Assembly: GCA_036389455.1 (NCBI GenBank)
Contig: DASVPW010000056.1
Location: 1-64,000 of the forward strand
Source of the DNA: JAJKJG01 sp036389455
GTDB lineage: Bacteria > Pseudomonadota > Alphaproteobacteria > Rhizobiales > Beijerinckiaceae
DNA: 64,000 nt
Direction of reading: 5' to 3'
The translations under genes and the position numbers were made by a program. Below, piece by piece: positions 16,772 through 25,204 of this stretch. The notes beneath the pieces were generated by a model. The model was not told the origin of the DNA. It saw only the letters and a program-made list of their open reading frames with translations, and made no database searches. Numbering within the stretch: position 1 is the first letter of the stretch; each line of letters opens with the position of its first letter.

Positions 16772-17398
16772 TCAGCCTGCGGGCGGAGGGCGGCCGATCT
16801 TCCAAGCCAAAACCTCGAGCCGATCCGCGCCGAAGAAGATTTCGTCATTCCAGACGAATGTGGGCGTTCCGAACACCCCCTTGGCGTAGGCTTCTGCTGT
16901 CCGGGCCGTCAGCGCGTCGTGAACGGTCGGATCATGAGCCCGATCCAAGATCGTCGGATCGCCGCCCGCGCGGGCGAGCGCATCCCTGAGGACCGCCGCA
17001 TCGGCGATGTCTCGCTGCTCGTGCCACAGCGCGTCGAAAATGATGCTTCTGAAAGCGCGTTCCGTCTTTCCCGAAAGCAACGACGCGATGCAGAGCGCGG
17101 GAATCTGGTTCGGCCGGGCCGGCCATTTCCACGACGGCTTGTAAGGTGCGCCGTAGAACTCAGCCATGCGGCGGATGTCGGTCATAAGATAGGCCCGTTT
17201 CGGGGGTATGAGCGTATCGACGAACGTCGCCCACGGTTCGCGGCCGAATTGCAGATTGAGAATGACATCGATGAATATCGGGCGTCCGATCCATTCGACG
17301 CCTTCCCCAAAGCCGAGATTTTCCTTTCGGACCCGGTAATCGGCAAAATAGGCATAAGGCGACCTGAAATCGTAGTAGGTCTCGATTTGAACAGCCAT
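16772..17398 (-). CDS. 2-hydroxychromene-2-carboxylate isomerase-like (DsbA fold) protein
   Basis: 208 residues. The N-terminus YYDFRSPYAYFADYRV matches the thioredoxin-like start of HCCA isomerases and kappa-class GSTs, where the serine of SPY binds glutathione. The C-terminal GVFGTPTFVWNDEIFFGADRLE is the cis-proline loop region of the same fold. These enzymes isomerise aromatic ring-cleavage intermediates or use glutathione for other chemistry. No aromatic degradation genes are nearby. The start is the ATG at 17398; the longer upstream frame lacks similarity. Confidence 0.88.
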   Translation of the reverse strand: MAVQIETYYDFRSPYAYFADYRVRKENLGFGEGVEWIGRPIFIDVILNLQFGREPWATFVDTLIPPKRAYLMTDIRRMAEFYGAPYKPSWKWPARPNQIPALCIASLLSGKTERAFRSIIFDALWHEQRDIADAAVLRDALARAGGDPTILDRAHDPTVHDALTARTAEAYAKGVFGTPTFVWNDEIFFGADRLEVLAWKIGRPPPAG

Positions 17399-17492
17399 GC
17401 CTCTCACCCTTCGTGCCTGGCGATCTCCGCGACACGGCGACCGCGCGCAATGCGGCAACGTCGATCGCCACACGCGTTTCGAATGGGCGCTT

Positions 17493-18488
17493 CTATTCGA
17501 CCAGTTCGTCGGCGCGGATCAAAAGGGGCAACGGCACCTCGAGGCCGAGCGCCTTCGAGGTTTGCAGGTTGACGACGAGCTCCACCTTGCTCGGCTGCTC
17601 GACCGGCAGATCGCCGGGCTTCGTGCCCTTCAGGATGCGCTCGACGTAGAAGGGAGCCCGGCGATACATGTGCACGTAGTCCGGGCCATAGGCGATCAGC
17701 GCGCCTTCCCGCGCCGCCGCCGGGAACGCGAAGATCGCGGCCAGCCGGTAGGCGAGCGCGGACTTGATGATCAGGTCCCGTTGCCCATAGGTGAACGGGC
17801 TCGGCTGGACGATCAGCGTGTTCGCGCCGCTCGCCTGTACCGCAGCCATGGCCTCGCCGATCTCGGCGCTTTCCGCGACTCCCCAGAGGCGGAGGCTCAC
17901 GCCCATCTCCCGCGCCGCCGTCTCGGTGACGCGAAGCCGATGCTGGGCGTCTCCCCATCCGGTGTGCCAAAGGTAGTCGAAGACCGGTTGCGACCTGTTC
18001 AACTCCCTCGCGACCTCGACGAGCTTGCCTCCGAGGTCGGCAAGGATGTCGCTGAACCCGGTCAGGTTCCCGCCTGGACGCGAGAGGCTCTCGACGAGCC
18101 CGATGCCGAGCGGATTTCCGACGCTCACGAATACGATCGGAACATCCGTGGCCCCACGCTTCGCGGCCAGCGACGCGCTCGTGCCGCAGGGCACGAGGAT
18201 CTGGGCCCCACGCTGCATCAACTCGGCCAGCGCCTGCTCGGGTTGTGCGGTGGTCCACGCGACGTCGAGCACGAAGTCCCGCTGCTCGACGAGTCCGGAC
18301 TGAAGCAGGCCCTTCCGGAACGCCTCCACCAGCGACCGGTCGTAGTCGTTGGACGAAGAGCCGAGAGGCAGGATGCCGATGCGGACCGGCGGCTTCGACG
18401 CCTGCGCCTGCGCCCCCAACGGGTACGCCGCCGTCAAGGCTCCGAGACAAGCGAGGATCTCACGGCGGCAAAGGGTGGAACTGGCCAT
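17493..18488 (-). CDS. ABC-type substrate-binding protein (ABC_sub_bind family), orphan
   Basis: 331 residues from the ATG at 18488, which has an AGGAG six bases upstream; earlier in-frame ATGs do not. A signal peptide (ILACLGALTAAYPLGAQAQA) precedes the two-lobe binding fold, seen in VRIGILPLGS, PCGTSASLAAKRG, PIVFVSVGNPLGIGLVESLSRPGGNLTGFSD and the late AYGPDYVHMYRRAP. This family (TrpX-like) binds small metabolites in the periplasm. No permease or ATPase gene is adjacent, so the partners are elsewhere or lost. Confidence 0.9.
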   Translation of the reverse strand: MASSTLCRREILACLGALTAAYPLGAQAQASKPPVRIGILPLGSSSNDYDRSLVEAFRKGLLQSGLVEQRDFVLDVAWTTAQPEQALAELMQRGAQILVPCGTSASLAAKRGATDVPIVFVSVGNPLGIGLVESLSRPGGNLTGFSDILADLGGKLVEVARELNRSQPVFDYLWHTGWGDAQHRLRVTETAAREMGVSLRLWGVAESAEIGEAMAAVQASGANTLIVQPSPFTYGQRDLIIKSALAYRLAAIFAFPAAAREGALIAYGPDYVHMYRRAPFYVERILKGTKPGDLPVEQPSKVELVVNLQTSKALGLEVPLPLLIRADELVE

Positions 18489-18739
18489 CGGCTCCTCTCG
18501 GACCATGCCCACGTCGATGCAACGTAGCACAGCGGAGAGCCATGTGCGCGAGCGTCATGCTCCGGGGCGCCGCCGTTCTGCCGCGGGAGGCCAAAACGGA
18601 TCGGGCGCCGGAAGAGGTCAGAGGACGCCTGCGTCTTCTCTCCCGGCACACGGGGAAGAGGAGAACGCGCCTATCGACTTGCCCCAAGGCCGCGAATGCC
18701 CTCTGATAAGCTTGCGGCATAAAACAAGGGCGAGGAAAC

Positions 18740-19417
18740 GTGGAAGGAAGCGCCACACGGGTCATCGTGGCGGACGACCACCCGCTGTTCCGGGGCGCGC
18801 TGCGCCAGGCGCTGGCGTCGCTCCTGCCCGGCGCCGAGGTCGTCGAGGCGACGGGGCTCGACCACCTCACGGCGACCCTCGCCAAGGACCACGACATCGA
18901 CCTCGTCCTCCTCGACCTCACCATGCCGGGCGTGCAGGGCTTCTCCGGGCTCATCTATCTGCGGGCCCAGCACCCGGACGTGCCGGTCGTGATCGTGTCG
19001 GCGAACGAGGACCCGGTCATCATCCGGCGCGCCATCGAGTTCGGCGCCTCGGGCTTCATCCCGAAGTCCCTCGACACCGACCGCATCGGCGAGGCGATCC
19101 GCGCCGTCATCGCCGGCGACACCTGGGCGCCGCCCGACATCGAGCTTTCCGCCTCCGAGGACAAGGAGACGGCCGAGACCATGCGGCGGCTCGCGACGCT
19201 GACCCCGCAGCAGGTCCGCGTCCTGATGATGCTGTCCGAGGGGCTCCTCAACAAGCAGATCGCCTACGAGCTTTCCGTCTCCGAGGCGACGGTCAAGGCG
19301 CACGTCTCGGCGATCCTGCAGAAGCTCGGGGTCGAGAGCCGGACGCAGGCCGTGATCGCCTCCTCCAAGATTGGCGCGACGCTGCGCTCCGCCCCCGGAT
19401 CCGCGGATGGGGGTTAG
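18740..19417 (+). CDS. NarL/FixJ-family response regulator
   Basis: 225 residues from a GTG with AGGA upstream. The receiver contains VADDHPLFRGALRQAL and the acceptor aspartate in VLLDLTMPGVQG, with the conserved lysine in GFIPKS. The C-terminal LuxR-type helix-turn-helix reads LTPQQVRVLMMLSEGLLNKQIA then SEATVKAHVSAILQKLGV. No kinase gene is adjacent, so it is an orphan regulator. The 250-base region upstream, shared with the divergent binding-protein gene, holds no gene or clear operator that I can define. Confidence 0.93.
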   Translation: MEGSATRVIVADDHPLFRGALRQALASLLPGAEVVEATGLDHLTATLAKDHDIDLVLLDLTMPGVQGFSGLIYLRAQHPDVPVVIVSANEDPVIIRRAIEFGASGFIPKSLDTDRIGEAIRAVIAGDTWAPPDIELSASEDKETAETMRRLATLTPQQVRVLMMLSEGLLNKQIAYELSVSEATVKAHVSAILQKLGVESRTQAVIASSKIGATLRSAPGSADGG

Positions 19418-19456
19418 CGGATTCGAGGAGCCGGGCTCGCCGGCACGGAGCACGGG

Positions 19457-19723
19457 ATGGATTCGAACCTGCAGCGGTTCCTGGGCGGCTCGCCCGGAGC
19501 GGTCCTCGTCAAGCTCGTGTTCCTGTCGCTCCTCGTCGGCGCCTTCATGGCCCTCCTCGGCATCACGCCGGTCGGCCTGTTCGAGCGAGCCTTCCGCATG
19601 GTCCGCGACGTGCTCGACCTCGGCTTCGAGTCGGTGCGCGAGGTCGGGCGCTGGCTCCTCTACGGCGCCATGGTGGTGGTGCCGCTGTGGCTCCTCTCTC
19701 GCCTCTTCGCCCGCGGCCGCTGA
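19457..19723 (+). CDS. Small two-helix membrane protein (DUF6460-like)
   Basis: 88 residues beginning MDSNLQRFLGGSPGAVLVKL, a phrase I associate with the small DUF6460 membrane proteins of Hyphomicrobiales. Two hydrophobic segments are visible, VLVKLVFLSLLVGAFMALL and LLYGAMVVVPLWLLSRL, with a positively charged C-terminus (ARGR). The function is unknown. It starts 39 bases after the response regulator and may be co-transcribed. It converges on pyrD with only 16 bases between them. Confidence 0.82.
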   Translation: MDSNLQRFLGGSPGAVLVKLVFLSLLVGAFMALLGITPVGLFERAFRMVRDVLDLGFESVREVGRWLLYGAMVVVPLWLLSRLFARGR

Positions 19724-19739
19724 GCGCCCGCAAGAACCC

Positions 19740-20831
19740 TCAGCCGAGATCGCCTTGCGCGATCCGCGCCGCGTCGCGTCCGACGGCTTGGGCGAGGGAA
19801 GCCGCGCCCTCGTCGAGGCGGCGGGCGAGCCCCTGCTTGATCTCGCCGACGAGCGCCGGCCCTTTGTAGACGAGGGCGGTGTAGAGCTGGACGAGGCTCG
19901 CGCCGGCCCGGATCTTGGTCCAGGCGGCCTCGGCCGAATCGACGCCGCCGACGCCGATCAGCGGCGCCCTGCCTTCGGCCCGAAGATAAGTCTCGGCCAG
20001 CATCCGCGTGGCGAGCGGAAACAACGGCCTGCCCGAGAGCCCGCCGGCTTCCCGCGCGAGCGCCGCTTCGCGTAGCGTCGCGGGCCGCGCGATCGTGGTG
20101 TTCGAGACGATCAGGCCGTCGACGCCGCGGCGGAGCGCCGTCGCGACAAGGGCGTCGAGGGCGGCAAGCGCGAGGTCGGGCGCGATCTTGAGCAGGAGCG
20201 CCGTGCGCGCTCCCTCACGGGCGTCGGTCCGGTCCCGGGCCTCGACGGCGTGCCCGAGGAGGTCGTCCAGAAAGGCCTCGCCCTGGAGATCGCGCAGGCC
20301 CGGCGTGTTGGGCGAGGAGACGTTGACGGTAAGGAAATCCACCAGGCCGGCGAGGGCCTCGACGCAAGCCGCGTAATCGGCGGCGCGGTCCGCCGAATCC
20401 TTGTTGGCGCCGACGTTGACGCCGACGATGCCTTTGCGCCCGCGCCGCGCGGCGAGGCGCCCGCGGATCGCCGCAAGGCCGTCGCTATTGAGGCCGAAGC
20501 GGTTGATCACGGCCTCGTCGCGGGGGAGGCGGAACTCCCGCGGCTTCGGGTTGCCCTCCTGCGGTCGCGGCACGACGCCACCGCACTCGACGAAGCCGAA
20601 GCCGAGGGCGAGGAGCGCGTCCGGGACCTCGCACTGCTTGTCGAAGCCCGCCGCGAGGCCGACCGGGTTCGGGAAGCGGCGCCCGAAGGCTTCCACGGCG
20701 AGCCGCGGGTCGTCCGGCGGCGGCGCGCCGTGCGGGACGAGCCCCAGGGCCTTGATCGTGAGCCCGTGGGCGACCTCCGCGTCGAGCGCATGCAGGAGCG
20801 GCCGCGCAAGCGGGAACAGCCCGGGGATCAC
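19740..20831 (-). CDS. pyrD: Dihydroorotate dehydrogenase (quinone), class 2
   Basis: 363 residues from a GTG start. Class 2 features are present: an amphipathic N-terminal helix (HALDAEVAHGLTIKAL) for membrane association, AAGFDKQCEVPDALLALGFGFVE, NRFGLNSDG, VNVSSPNTPGLRDLQ and the FMN-phosphate region IGVGGVDSAEAAW. It oxidises dihydroorotate to orotate in pyrimidine synthesis and passes electrons to ubiquinone. The catalytic serine lies in the VNVSSPNTPG block. It overlaps the upstream DUF952 gene by three bases and is probably translated from the same mRNA. Confidence 0.95.
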   Translation of the reverse strand: MIPGLFPLARPLLHALDAEVAHGLTIKALGLVPHGAPPPDDPRLAVEAFGRRFPNPVGLAAGFDKQCEVPDALLALGFGFVECGGVVPRPQEGNPKPREFRLPRDEAVINRFGLNSDGLAAIRGRLAARRGRKGIVGVNVGANKDSADRAADYAACVEALAGLVDFLTVNVSSPNTPGLRDLQGEAFLDDLLGHAVEARDRTDAREGARTALLLKIAPDLALAALDALVATALRRGVDGLIVSNTTIARPATLREAALAREAGGLSGRPLFPLATRMLAETYLRAEGRAPLIGVGGVDSAEAAWTKIRAGASLVQLYTALVYKGPALVGEIKQGLARRLDEGAASLAQAVGRDAARIAQGDLG

Positions 20832-21169
20832 GACAGCTCCGGGAAGACGTGCCGCCCGTCCGGCCCGAGAGGCAGCGGCGAGACCCGGCGCACGGCGGAC
20901 AGCGGCAGCGCTCCATGGAGATGCGGGAAGAGCGCGCCGCCGCGCGAAGGCTCATGGCGCAGCCGTTCCCCCAGGGCCGCCTCGTCGACCGCGATCAGGA
21001 CGAGGCCGGACTGCCCCGAAAAGTGCCGCGCGGCCGTTTCCGCCACCTGCCCGGCGGTCGAGAAGTGGATGAAGCCGTCGGCAAGATCGACGGCCGAGCC
21101 CGCGAAGACCCCGGCCCGCTCGGCGTCGCGCCAGAGCTCTTCGGAGCAGATTTTATAGATCAGCGGCAA
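20828..21169 (-). CDS. DUF952 family protein
   Basis: About 113 residues from a TTG giving MPLIYKICSEELW. The DUF952 landmarks are DGFIHFSTAGQVAETAARHF and LVLIAVDEAALGERLRHEPSRGG...FPHLHGALPLSAV. The structures known for this family resemble ADP-ribosyltransferase or glutathione-S-transferase-linked folds, but the function is unsettled. The start is uncertain: there is no ATG or clear ribosome site near the conserved N-terminus, and the upstream frame continues through Pro-rich sequence to 21292. It precedes and overlaps pyrD. Confidence 0.82.
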   Translation of the reverse strand: MPLIYKICSEELWRDAERAGVFAGSAVDLADGFIHFSTAGQVAETAARHFSGQSGLVLIAVDEAALGERLRHEPSRGGALFPHLHGALPLSAVRRVSPLPLGPDGRHVFPELS

Positions 21170-21284
21170 TGGAGGGGCGATTGGAGGGTGACGCGGAGGC
21201 CGCGGAGGATTAGACGGAAGGGACGCGGCGGACAACGGCGGCCGGGGGGCTGTGCAGAATTTTTCGCGAACCCCGATTGCTTTT

Positions 21285-21315
21285 TTCCGCAAGGCGGAAT
21301 ATTTCCTACTGTAGG
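21285..21315. promoter_or_regulatory. Overlapping palindromes in front of the S24 repressor gene
   Basis: TTCCGC-AAG-GCGGAA (21285-21299) is a perfect 6-bp dyad, followed by CCTAC-T-GTAGG (21305-21315), a perfect 5-bp dyad. Both lie 44-75 bases upstream of the repressor start in a locally AT-richer stretch that could hold the promoter. They are candidates for autoregulatory operators. Confidence 0.5.
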
Positions 21316-21358
21316 CTCAAGTTCCCACCACGTCTGTGCTTCCTTCCGGGTCTGCGCC

Positions 21359-21991
21359 ATGCTCTCACACGACCGCATCTGGGCCGCGATCGACCAATTG
21401 GCCGAACGCTACGGCATGTCCGCCTCGGGACTTGCCCGCAAGTCGGGCCTCGACGCCACGAGCTTCAACCGCTCGAAGCGCACGAGCCCGGACGGGCGCG
21501 ACCGATGGCCCTCGACCGAGTCGGTCGCCAAGGTCCTGCGGGCGACGGGCGCCAGCCTCGACGAGTTCCTGCGCCTGATCGAGCCGGACCTCGGGAAGTC
21601 GAAGACCATGATCCCGCTCATCGGCATGGCGCAGGCCGGCACCGGGCGCTTCTTCACCGATGAAGGCATGCCGACGGGCGGTCCCGGCTGGGAGGAGGTC
21701 GAGTTCCCGGATCTCTCGACCGAGAAGGTCTTCGCGCTGGAGGTGCAGGGCGATTCGATGGAGCCGCTGTACCGTGACGGCGACGTCCTGATCGTCTCGC
21801 CGACCGCGAACGTGCGCAAGGGCGACCGCGTCGTGGTGCGCACGACGGGCGGCGAGGTCACGGCCAAGGAGATCAAGCGCAAGACCGCGAAGAGCGTCGA
21901 GCTCAGGGCGCTGAACGCCGAGCATCCCGACCGGACGATCCCGACGAGCGAGATCGCCTGGATGGCGCGGGTCATGTGGGCGCGGCAGTAG
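21359..21991 (+). CDS. S24-family (LexA/CI-like) helix-turn-helix repressor
   Basis: 210 residues from the ATG at 21359. The N-terminal helix-turn-helix (about 5-70) includes MSASGLARKSGLDATSFNRSKR. The C-terminal S24 domain carries the catalytic serine in VQGDSMEPLYRDGD and the lysine in RKGDRVVVRTTGGEVTAKEIKR, as in LexA and phage CI. Such proteins self-cleave on RecA activation or act as stable repressors. A typical Ala-Gly cleavage site is not obvious; the linker reads GMAQAGTGRFF, in which AG is the candidate. The neighbours are not phage genes, so it is likely a chromosomal regulator. Confidence 0.9.
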   Translation: MLSHDRIWAAIDQLAERYGMSASGLARKSGLDATSFNRSKRTSPDGRDRWPSTESVAKVLRATGASLDEFLRLIEPDLGKSKTMIPLIGMAQAGTGRFFTDEGMPTGGPGWEEVEFPDLSTEKVFALEVQGDSMEPLYRDGDVLIVSPTANVRKGDRVVVRTTGGEVTAKEIKRKTAKSVELRALNAEHPDRTIPTSEIAWMARVMWARQ

Positions 21992-22011
21992 CCGCTGCCG
22001 CGCGGTAGCCG

Positions 22012-23733
22012 CTACTCGGCCGCGGGGCGGGCGCGGGCGTCGAGGAAGGCCCGGTGCTCGGAGAGGAGCTCGCCGGCGAGCGCGCGGGCGATGAGGGCGC
22101 GGGTCTCGGGCACGCCGTAAAGCGCCACGAAGGAGCCGAAGCGCGGTCCCCGCTCCTCGCCCAAAAGAGTCTGGTAGATCGTCGCGAACCACGCCTGGGC
22201 GACCCCCGGGCGCCCGTCCGGACTCTTCGCCTTGCCCGAGGTGTCCGGGAAGTGCTTGCGGCCGACCTCGTAGACGGCGGCCTGCAGGGCCTCGGCGTCG
22301 GTCGAGCCCGCATGCGCCGCAAGGGCCTGCGAGAGCTCGGCGAGGGCCGCCCGCTCGGCCTCGCTCGGCGGGCGGTAGACCTTCGCGGGCCGAACGAAGT
22401 CGCGGTAGTAGCGTACGGCGTGGCGCACGAGCCGGTCGAGGCGGGGATGGGTCTCGGGCGAGGCGGAGGGCGCGTAGCGGCGGATGAAGCCCCACAGGAC
22501 GCCCGGGTCCTCGGTGTTCGCGACCGCCACGAGGTTGAGCAGCATCGCGAACGAGATCGTCGTGCCGGGCTTGCCCGGCGTGGCTGTCGCGACGAGCTCG
22601 GGGGCCGGCGGGCTGCCCGCGTGGATGTGCCAGACCGGGTTGCCGAGCTTCGTCTTCGGATCCTGGCCGGGGAACTTCTCCAGGAAGGTGAGATAGTCGT
22701 CGACGTGGCGCGGGATCACGTCGAAGAACAGGCGCTTCGCCTCCCGCGGACGGTTGTACATGAAGAGCGCGAGGCTCTCGGGCGTGCCGTAGGCGAGCCA
22801 GTCCTCGATCGTGAGGCCGTTGCCCTTCGACTTCGAGATCTTCTGGCCCTTCTCGTCGAGGAAGAGCTCGTAGTTGAACCCTTCCGGCGGCTCGCCGCCG
22901 ATCGCGCGGGCGATCTCGCCCGAGAGCTTGACCGAATCGATCAGGTCCTTGCCGGCCATCTCGTAGTCGACTCCGAGCGCCACCCAGCGCATCGCCCAGT
23001 CGGGCTTCCACTGGAGCTTCGCGTGCCCGCCGGTGACCGGCGTCTCGAAGCGCTCGCCCGTCGCGGGATCGCGCCACACGAGCGTGCCGGCGTCGCGGCG
23101 CACCTCGTCGATCGGCACCTGCATGACCTCGCGGGTCCCGGGATGCAGGGGCAGGAACGGCGAGTAGGTCTGCTGGCGCTCCTCGCGGAGCGACGGCAGC
23201 ATGATCGCCATCACGGCCTCGTAGCGCTCGAGCACGGTGAGGAGCGTCGCGTCGAAGCGGCCCGAGCGGTAGCATTCCGTCGCCGACAGGAACTCGTAGT
23301 CGAAGCCGAAGGCGTCGAGGAACTGGCGCAGGCGCGCGTTGTTGTGCGCGCCGAAGCTTTCGTGCGTCCCGAACGGGTCCGGCACCTCGGAGAGCGGCTT
23401 GTTCAGGTGGCGGGCGACGAGCTCGCGGTTCGGAACGTTGTCCGGCACCTTGCGCAGGCCGTCCATGTCGTCCGAGAAGGCGACGAGGCGGGTCGGGACC
23501 GCGTCGCCGGTCAGCACCCGGAAGGCGTGGCGCACCATCGAGGTGCGGGCGACCTCGCCGAAGGTGCCGATGTGCGGCAGGCCCGACGGGCCGTAGCCGG
23601 TCTCGAACAGCGCCTCGCCCTTGCCCGTCCGCTCGAGCCTCGCGACGAGCTTGCGGGCCTCCTCGAACGGCCACGCGGCCGAGGTCCGGGCGGCCTCGGC
23701 GAGGGCGGGTTCGACGGCGATCGGGGCGGCCAT
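22012..23733 (-). CDS. lysK: Lysyl-tRNA synthetase, class I
   Basis: 573 residues, the normal length of the archaeal-type class I LysRS found in alphaproteobacteria. The HIGH-type motif is in GLPHIGTFGEVART near residue 50 and the KMSKS-type motif is in QKISKSKGNGL near residue 295. Zinc-binding cysteines are few. The C-terminal anticodon-binding helical region includes ARPAKVYRPPSEAERAAL. It charges tRNA-Lys in the cytoplasm. It converges with the S24 repressor gene with 20 bases between stops. Confidence 0.95.
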   Translation of the reverse strand: MAAPIAVEPALAEAARTSAAWPFEEARKLVARLERTGKGEALFETGYGPSGLPHIGTFGEVARTSMVRHAFRVLTGDAVPTRLVAFSDDMDGLRKVPDNVPNRELVARHLNKPLSEVPDPFGTHESFGAHNNARLRQFLDAFGFDYEFLSATECYRSGRFDATLLTVLERYEAVMAIMLPSLREERQQTYSPFLPLHPGTREVMQVPIDEVRRDAGTLVWRDPATGERFETPVTGGHAKLQWKPDWAMRWVALGVDYEMAGKDLIDSVKLSGEIARAIGGEPPEGFNYELFLDEKGQKISKSKGNGLTIEDWLAYGTPESLALFMYNRPREAKRLFFDVIPRHVDDYLTFLEKFPGQDPKTKLGNPVWHIHAGSPPAPELVATATPGKPGTTISFAMLLNLVAVANTEDPGVLWGFIRRYAPSASPETHPRLDRLVRHAVRYYRDFVRPAKVYRPPSEAERAALAELSQALAAHAGSTDAEALQAAVYEVGRKHFPDTSGKAKSPDGRPGVAQAWFATIYQTLLGEERGPRFGSFVALYGVPETRALIARALAGELLSEHRAFLDARARPAAE

Positions 23734-23918
23734 GGCGAGCTTCGAGACGCTTCGAGGAAGGGGGCGGGCGCTCAGGCTCCGGCCCGGAAGCGGCGCACCC
23801 TAGGGGAGCGGGGCGGAGCGGGTCAATCCGCCGTGCCGGTTCGGCTCATGCGGGGAGCCCTCGGGAGCGGCGGCTGCCGATGACCTTGCCGGCGAGAATC
23901 GTCGACCGACCGCGCGAG

Positions 23919-24578
23919 CTAAGCGACCTGCGCCGTATCCGGTTGCCGGAGCGGGTGGGCCAAGGCGAACGCTTCGACCTGCTCGCAAGCCTCATAGATG
24001 CGCTTCACGGTTGGATAGGGATCAAGGTCGCAGCCATAGAGCATCTTCGCGCTGGTCAGGTGCGCGAAGAGGCAGATGTCCGCCATGGTCGGCTCGTCGC
24101 CATAGCAGAACCGTCTCGTCCGCTCATCGCGCGAGAGCAGGTCCTCGACGGCGCGTGTCGCGGAATCGAGCCAGTGCCGGAGCCACTTGGCCCTCGCCGG
24201 CTCGTCCAGACGAAGCTCCCGCTCGAGATAGCTCCGGACGCGAGGCACGACGAATGGATGCGCGTCGATGGCGACCATATGCGCGACCGCCCGCACGTGG
24301 GCACGTGCCCGCGCCTCCTCCGGGAGCAGGGGCGGGACCGGGTATCGCTCCTCCAGATACTCCAGGATGGCGAGCGACTGGATAAGGGGCGGTCCGTGCC
24401 CGTCGAGCAGGGCCGGCAGCAGCATTGCGGGACTGAGCGCCCGATAGCTCTCCGCCAACTGCTCTCCCTTCAGGAGATCGACGAAGACCATCTCGGCTTC
24501 GAGGCGCTTCACACGAAGCGCGATCCGGACGCGGAAGGCCGCTTGCGAGCGCCAGAAGGTATAAAGGACGATGGCCAT
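23919..24578 (-). CDS. maiA: Zeta-class glutathione S-transferase (maleylacetoacetate isomerase-like)
   Basis: 219 residues from the ATG at 24578. The N-terminal thioredoxin fold begins LYTFWRSQAAFRVRIAL, matching the SS.S.RVRIAL active-site signature of zeta GSTs, with SQ replacing the usual serine pair. LIQSLAILEYLEERYP binds the glutathione glutamyl part, and the all-helical C-terminal domain includes TMADICLFAHL. Family members isomerise maleylacetoacetate in tyrosine degradation, but no fumarylacetoacetase or homogentisate genes are adjacent. The symbol is therefore tentative. Confidence 0.85.
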   Translation of the reverse strand: MAIVLYTFWRSQAAFRVRIALRVKRLEAEMVFVDLLKGEQLAESYRALSPAMLLPALLDGHGPPLIQSLAILEYLEERYPVPPLLPEEARARAHVRAVAHMVAIDAHPFVVPRVRSYLERELRLDEPARAKWLRHWLDSATRAVEDLLSRDERTRRFCYGDEPTMADICLFAHLTSAKMLYGCDLDPYPTVKRIYEACEQVEAFALAHPLRQPDTAQVA

Positions 24579-24741
24579 CGCGATCTCCCGTACGTCCGCT
24601 CCGCAGGGCTCACCCGCCGCAGCTTCCACGAGCGCGACGATTCCGCAACCGCCATGCCGGCGGTCCCCCCCTGTCCCTCCGCACAAGGAGGAGGCGCGCG
24701 CCGTCTCTATCCTGGCCCCGGGGAGGGGCTATGCTGCCCCC

Positions 24742-25197
24742 ATGACCCCGACCGTCCGCATCCAGCGCGAGGACTTCTCGGTCGCCGAGGAGGTCGCGGC
24801 CCTCAGCCGGGGCCGCCCCGGCGTCGGCGCGGTCGCGACCTTCACGGGGCTTTGCCGGGACGAGGGCGGGCGCCTCGCCGCGCTCGAGCTCGAGCACTAC
24901 CCGGGCATGGCCGAGGCCGAGGTCCTGCGCGTCGCCGGGGAGGCGGCCCGGCGCTGGCCCCTCGACGGCGTCACCGTGATCCACCGCTTCGGCCGCATCC
25001 GGCCCGGCGAGAACATCGTCCTCGTCGCGGCCGCGTCGTCCCACCGCCGCGCCGCCTTCGCGGCGGCCGAGTTCCTGATGGACTTTTTGAAGACCCGCGC
25101 CCCGTTCTGGAAGCGCGAGCACCTCGCCGACGGCACCGTCGGGGACTGGGTCGAGGCCAGGGGCGAGGACGACGAAGCGGCCGAGCGGTGGGGGTGA
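24742..25197 (+). CDS. moaE: Molybdopterin synthase catalytic subunit
   Basis: 151 residues. Family landmarks are GAVATFTGLCRDE near residue 32, LELEHYPGMAE, VIHRFGRIRPGENIVLVAAAS and the late KTRAPFWKREH block, where the lysines position the MoaD thiocarboxylate and precursor Z. MoaE converts cyclic pyranopterin monophosphate to molybdopterin together with MoaD. No moaD gene is visible nearby. The ATG at 24742 was chosen because it begins the conserved fold; the longer frame from 24571 overlaps the divergent GST gene. Confidence 0.94.
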   Translation: MTPTVRIQREDFSVAEEVAALSRGRPGVGAVATFTGLCRDEGGRLAALELEHYPGMAEAEVLRVAGEAARRWPLDGVTVIHRFGRIRPGENIVLVAAASSHRRAAFAAAEFLMDFLKTRAPFWKREHLADGTVGDWVEARGEDDEAAERWG

Positions 25198-25204
25198 GGG
25201 CGGC

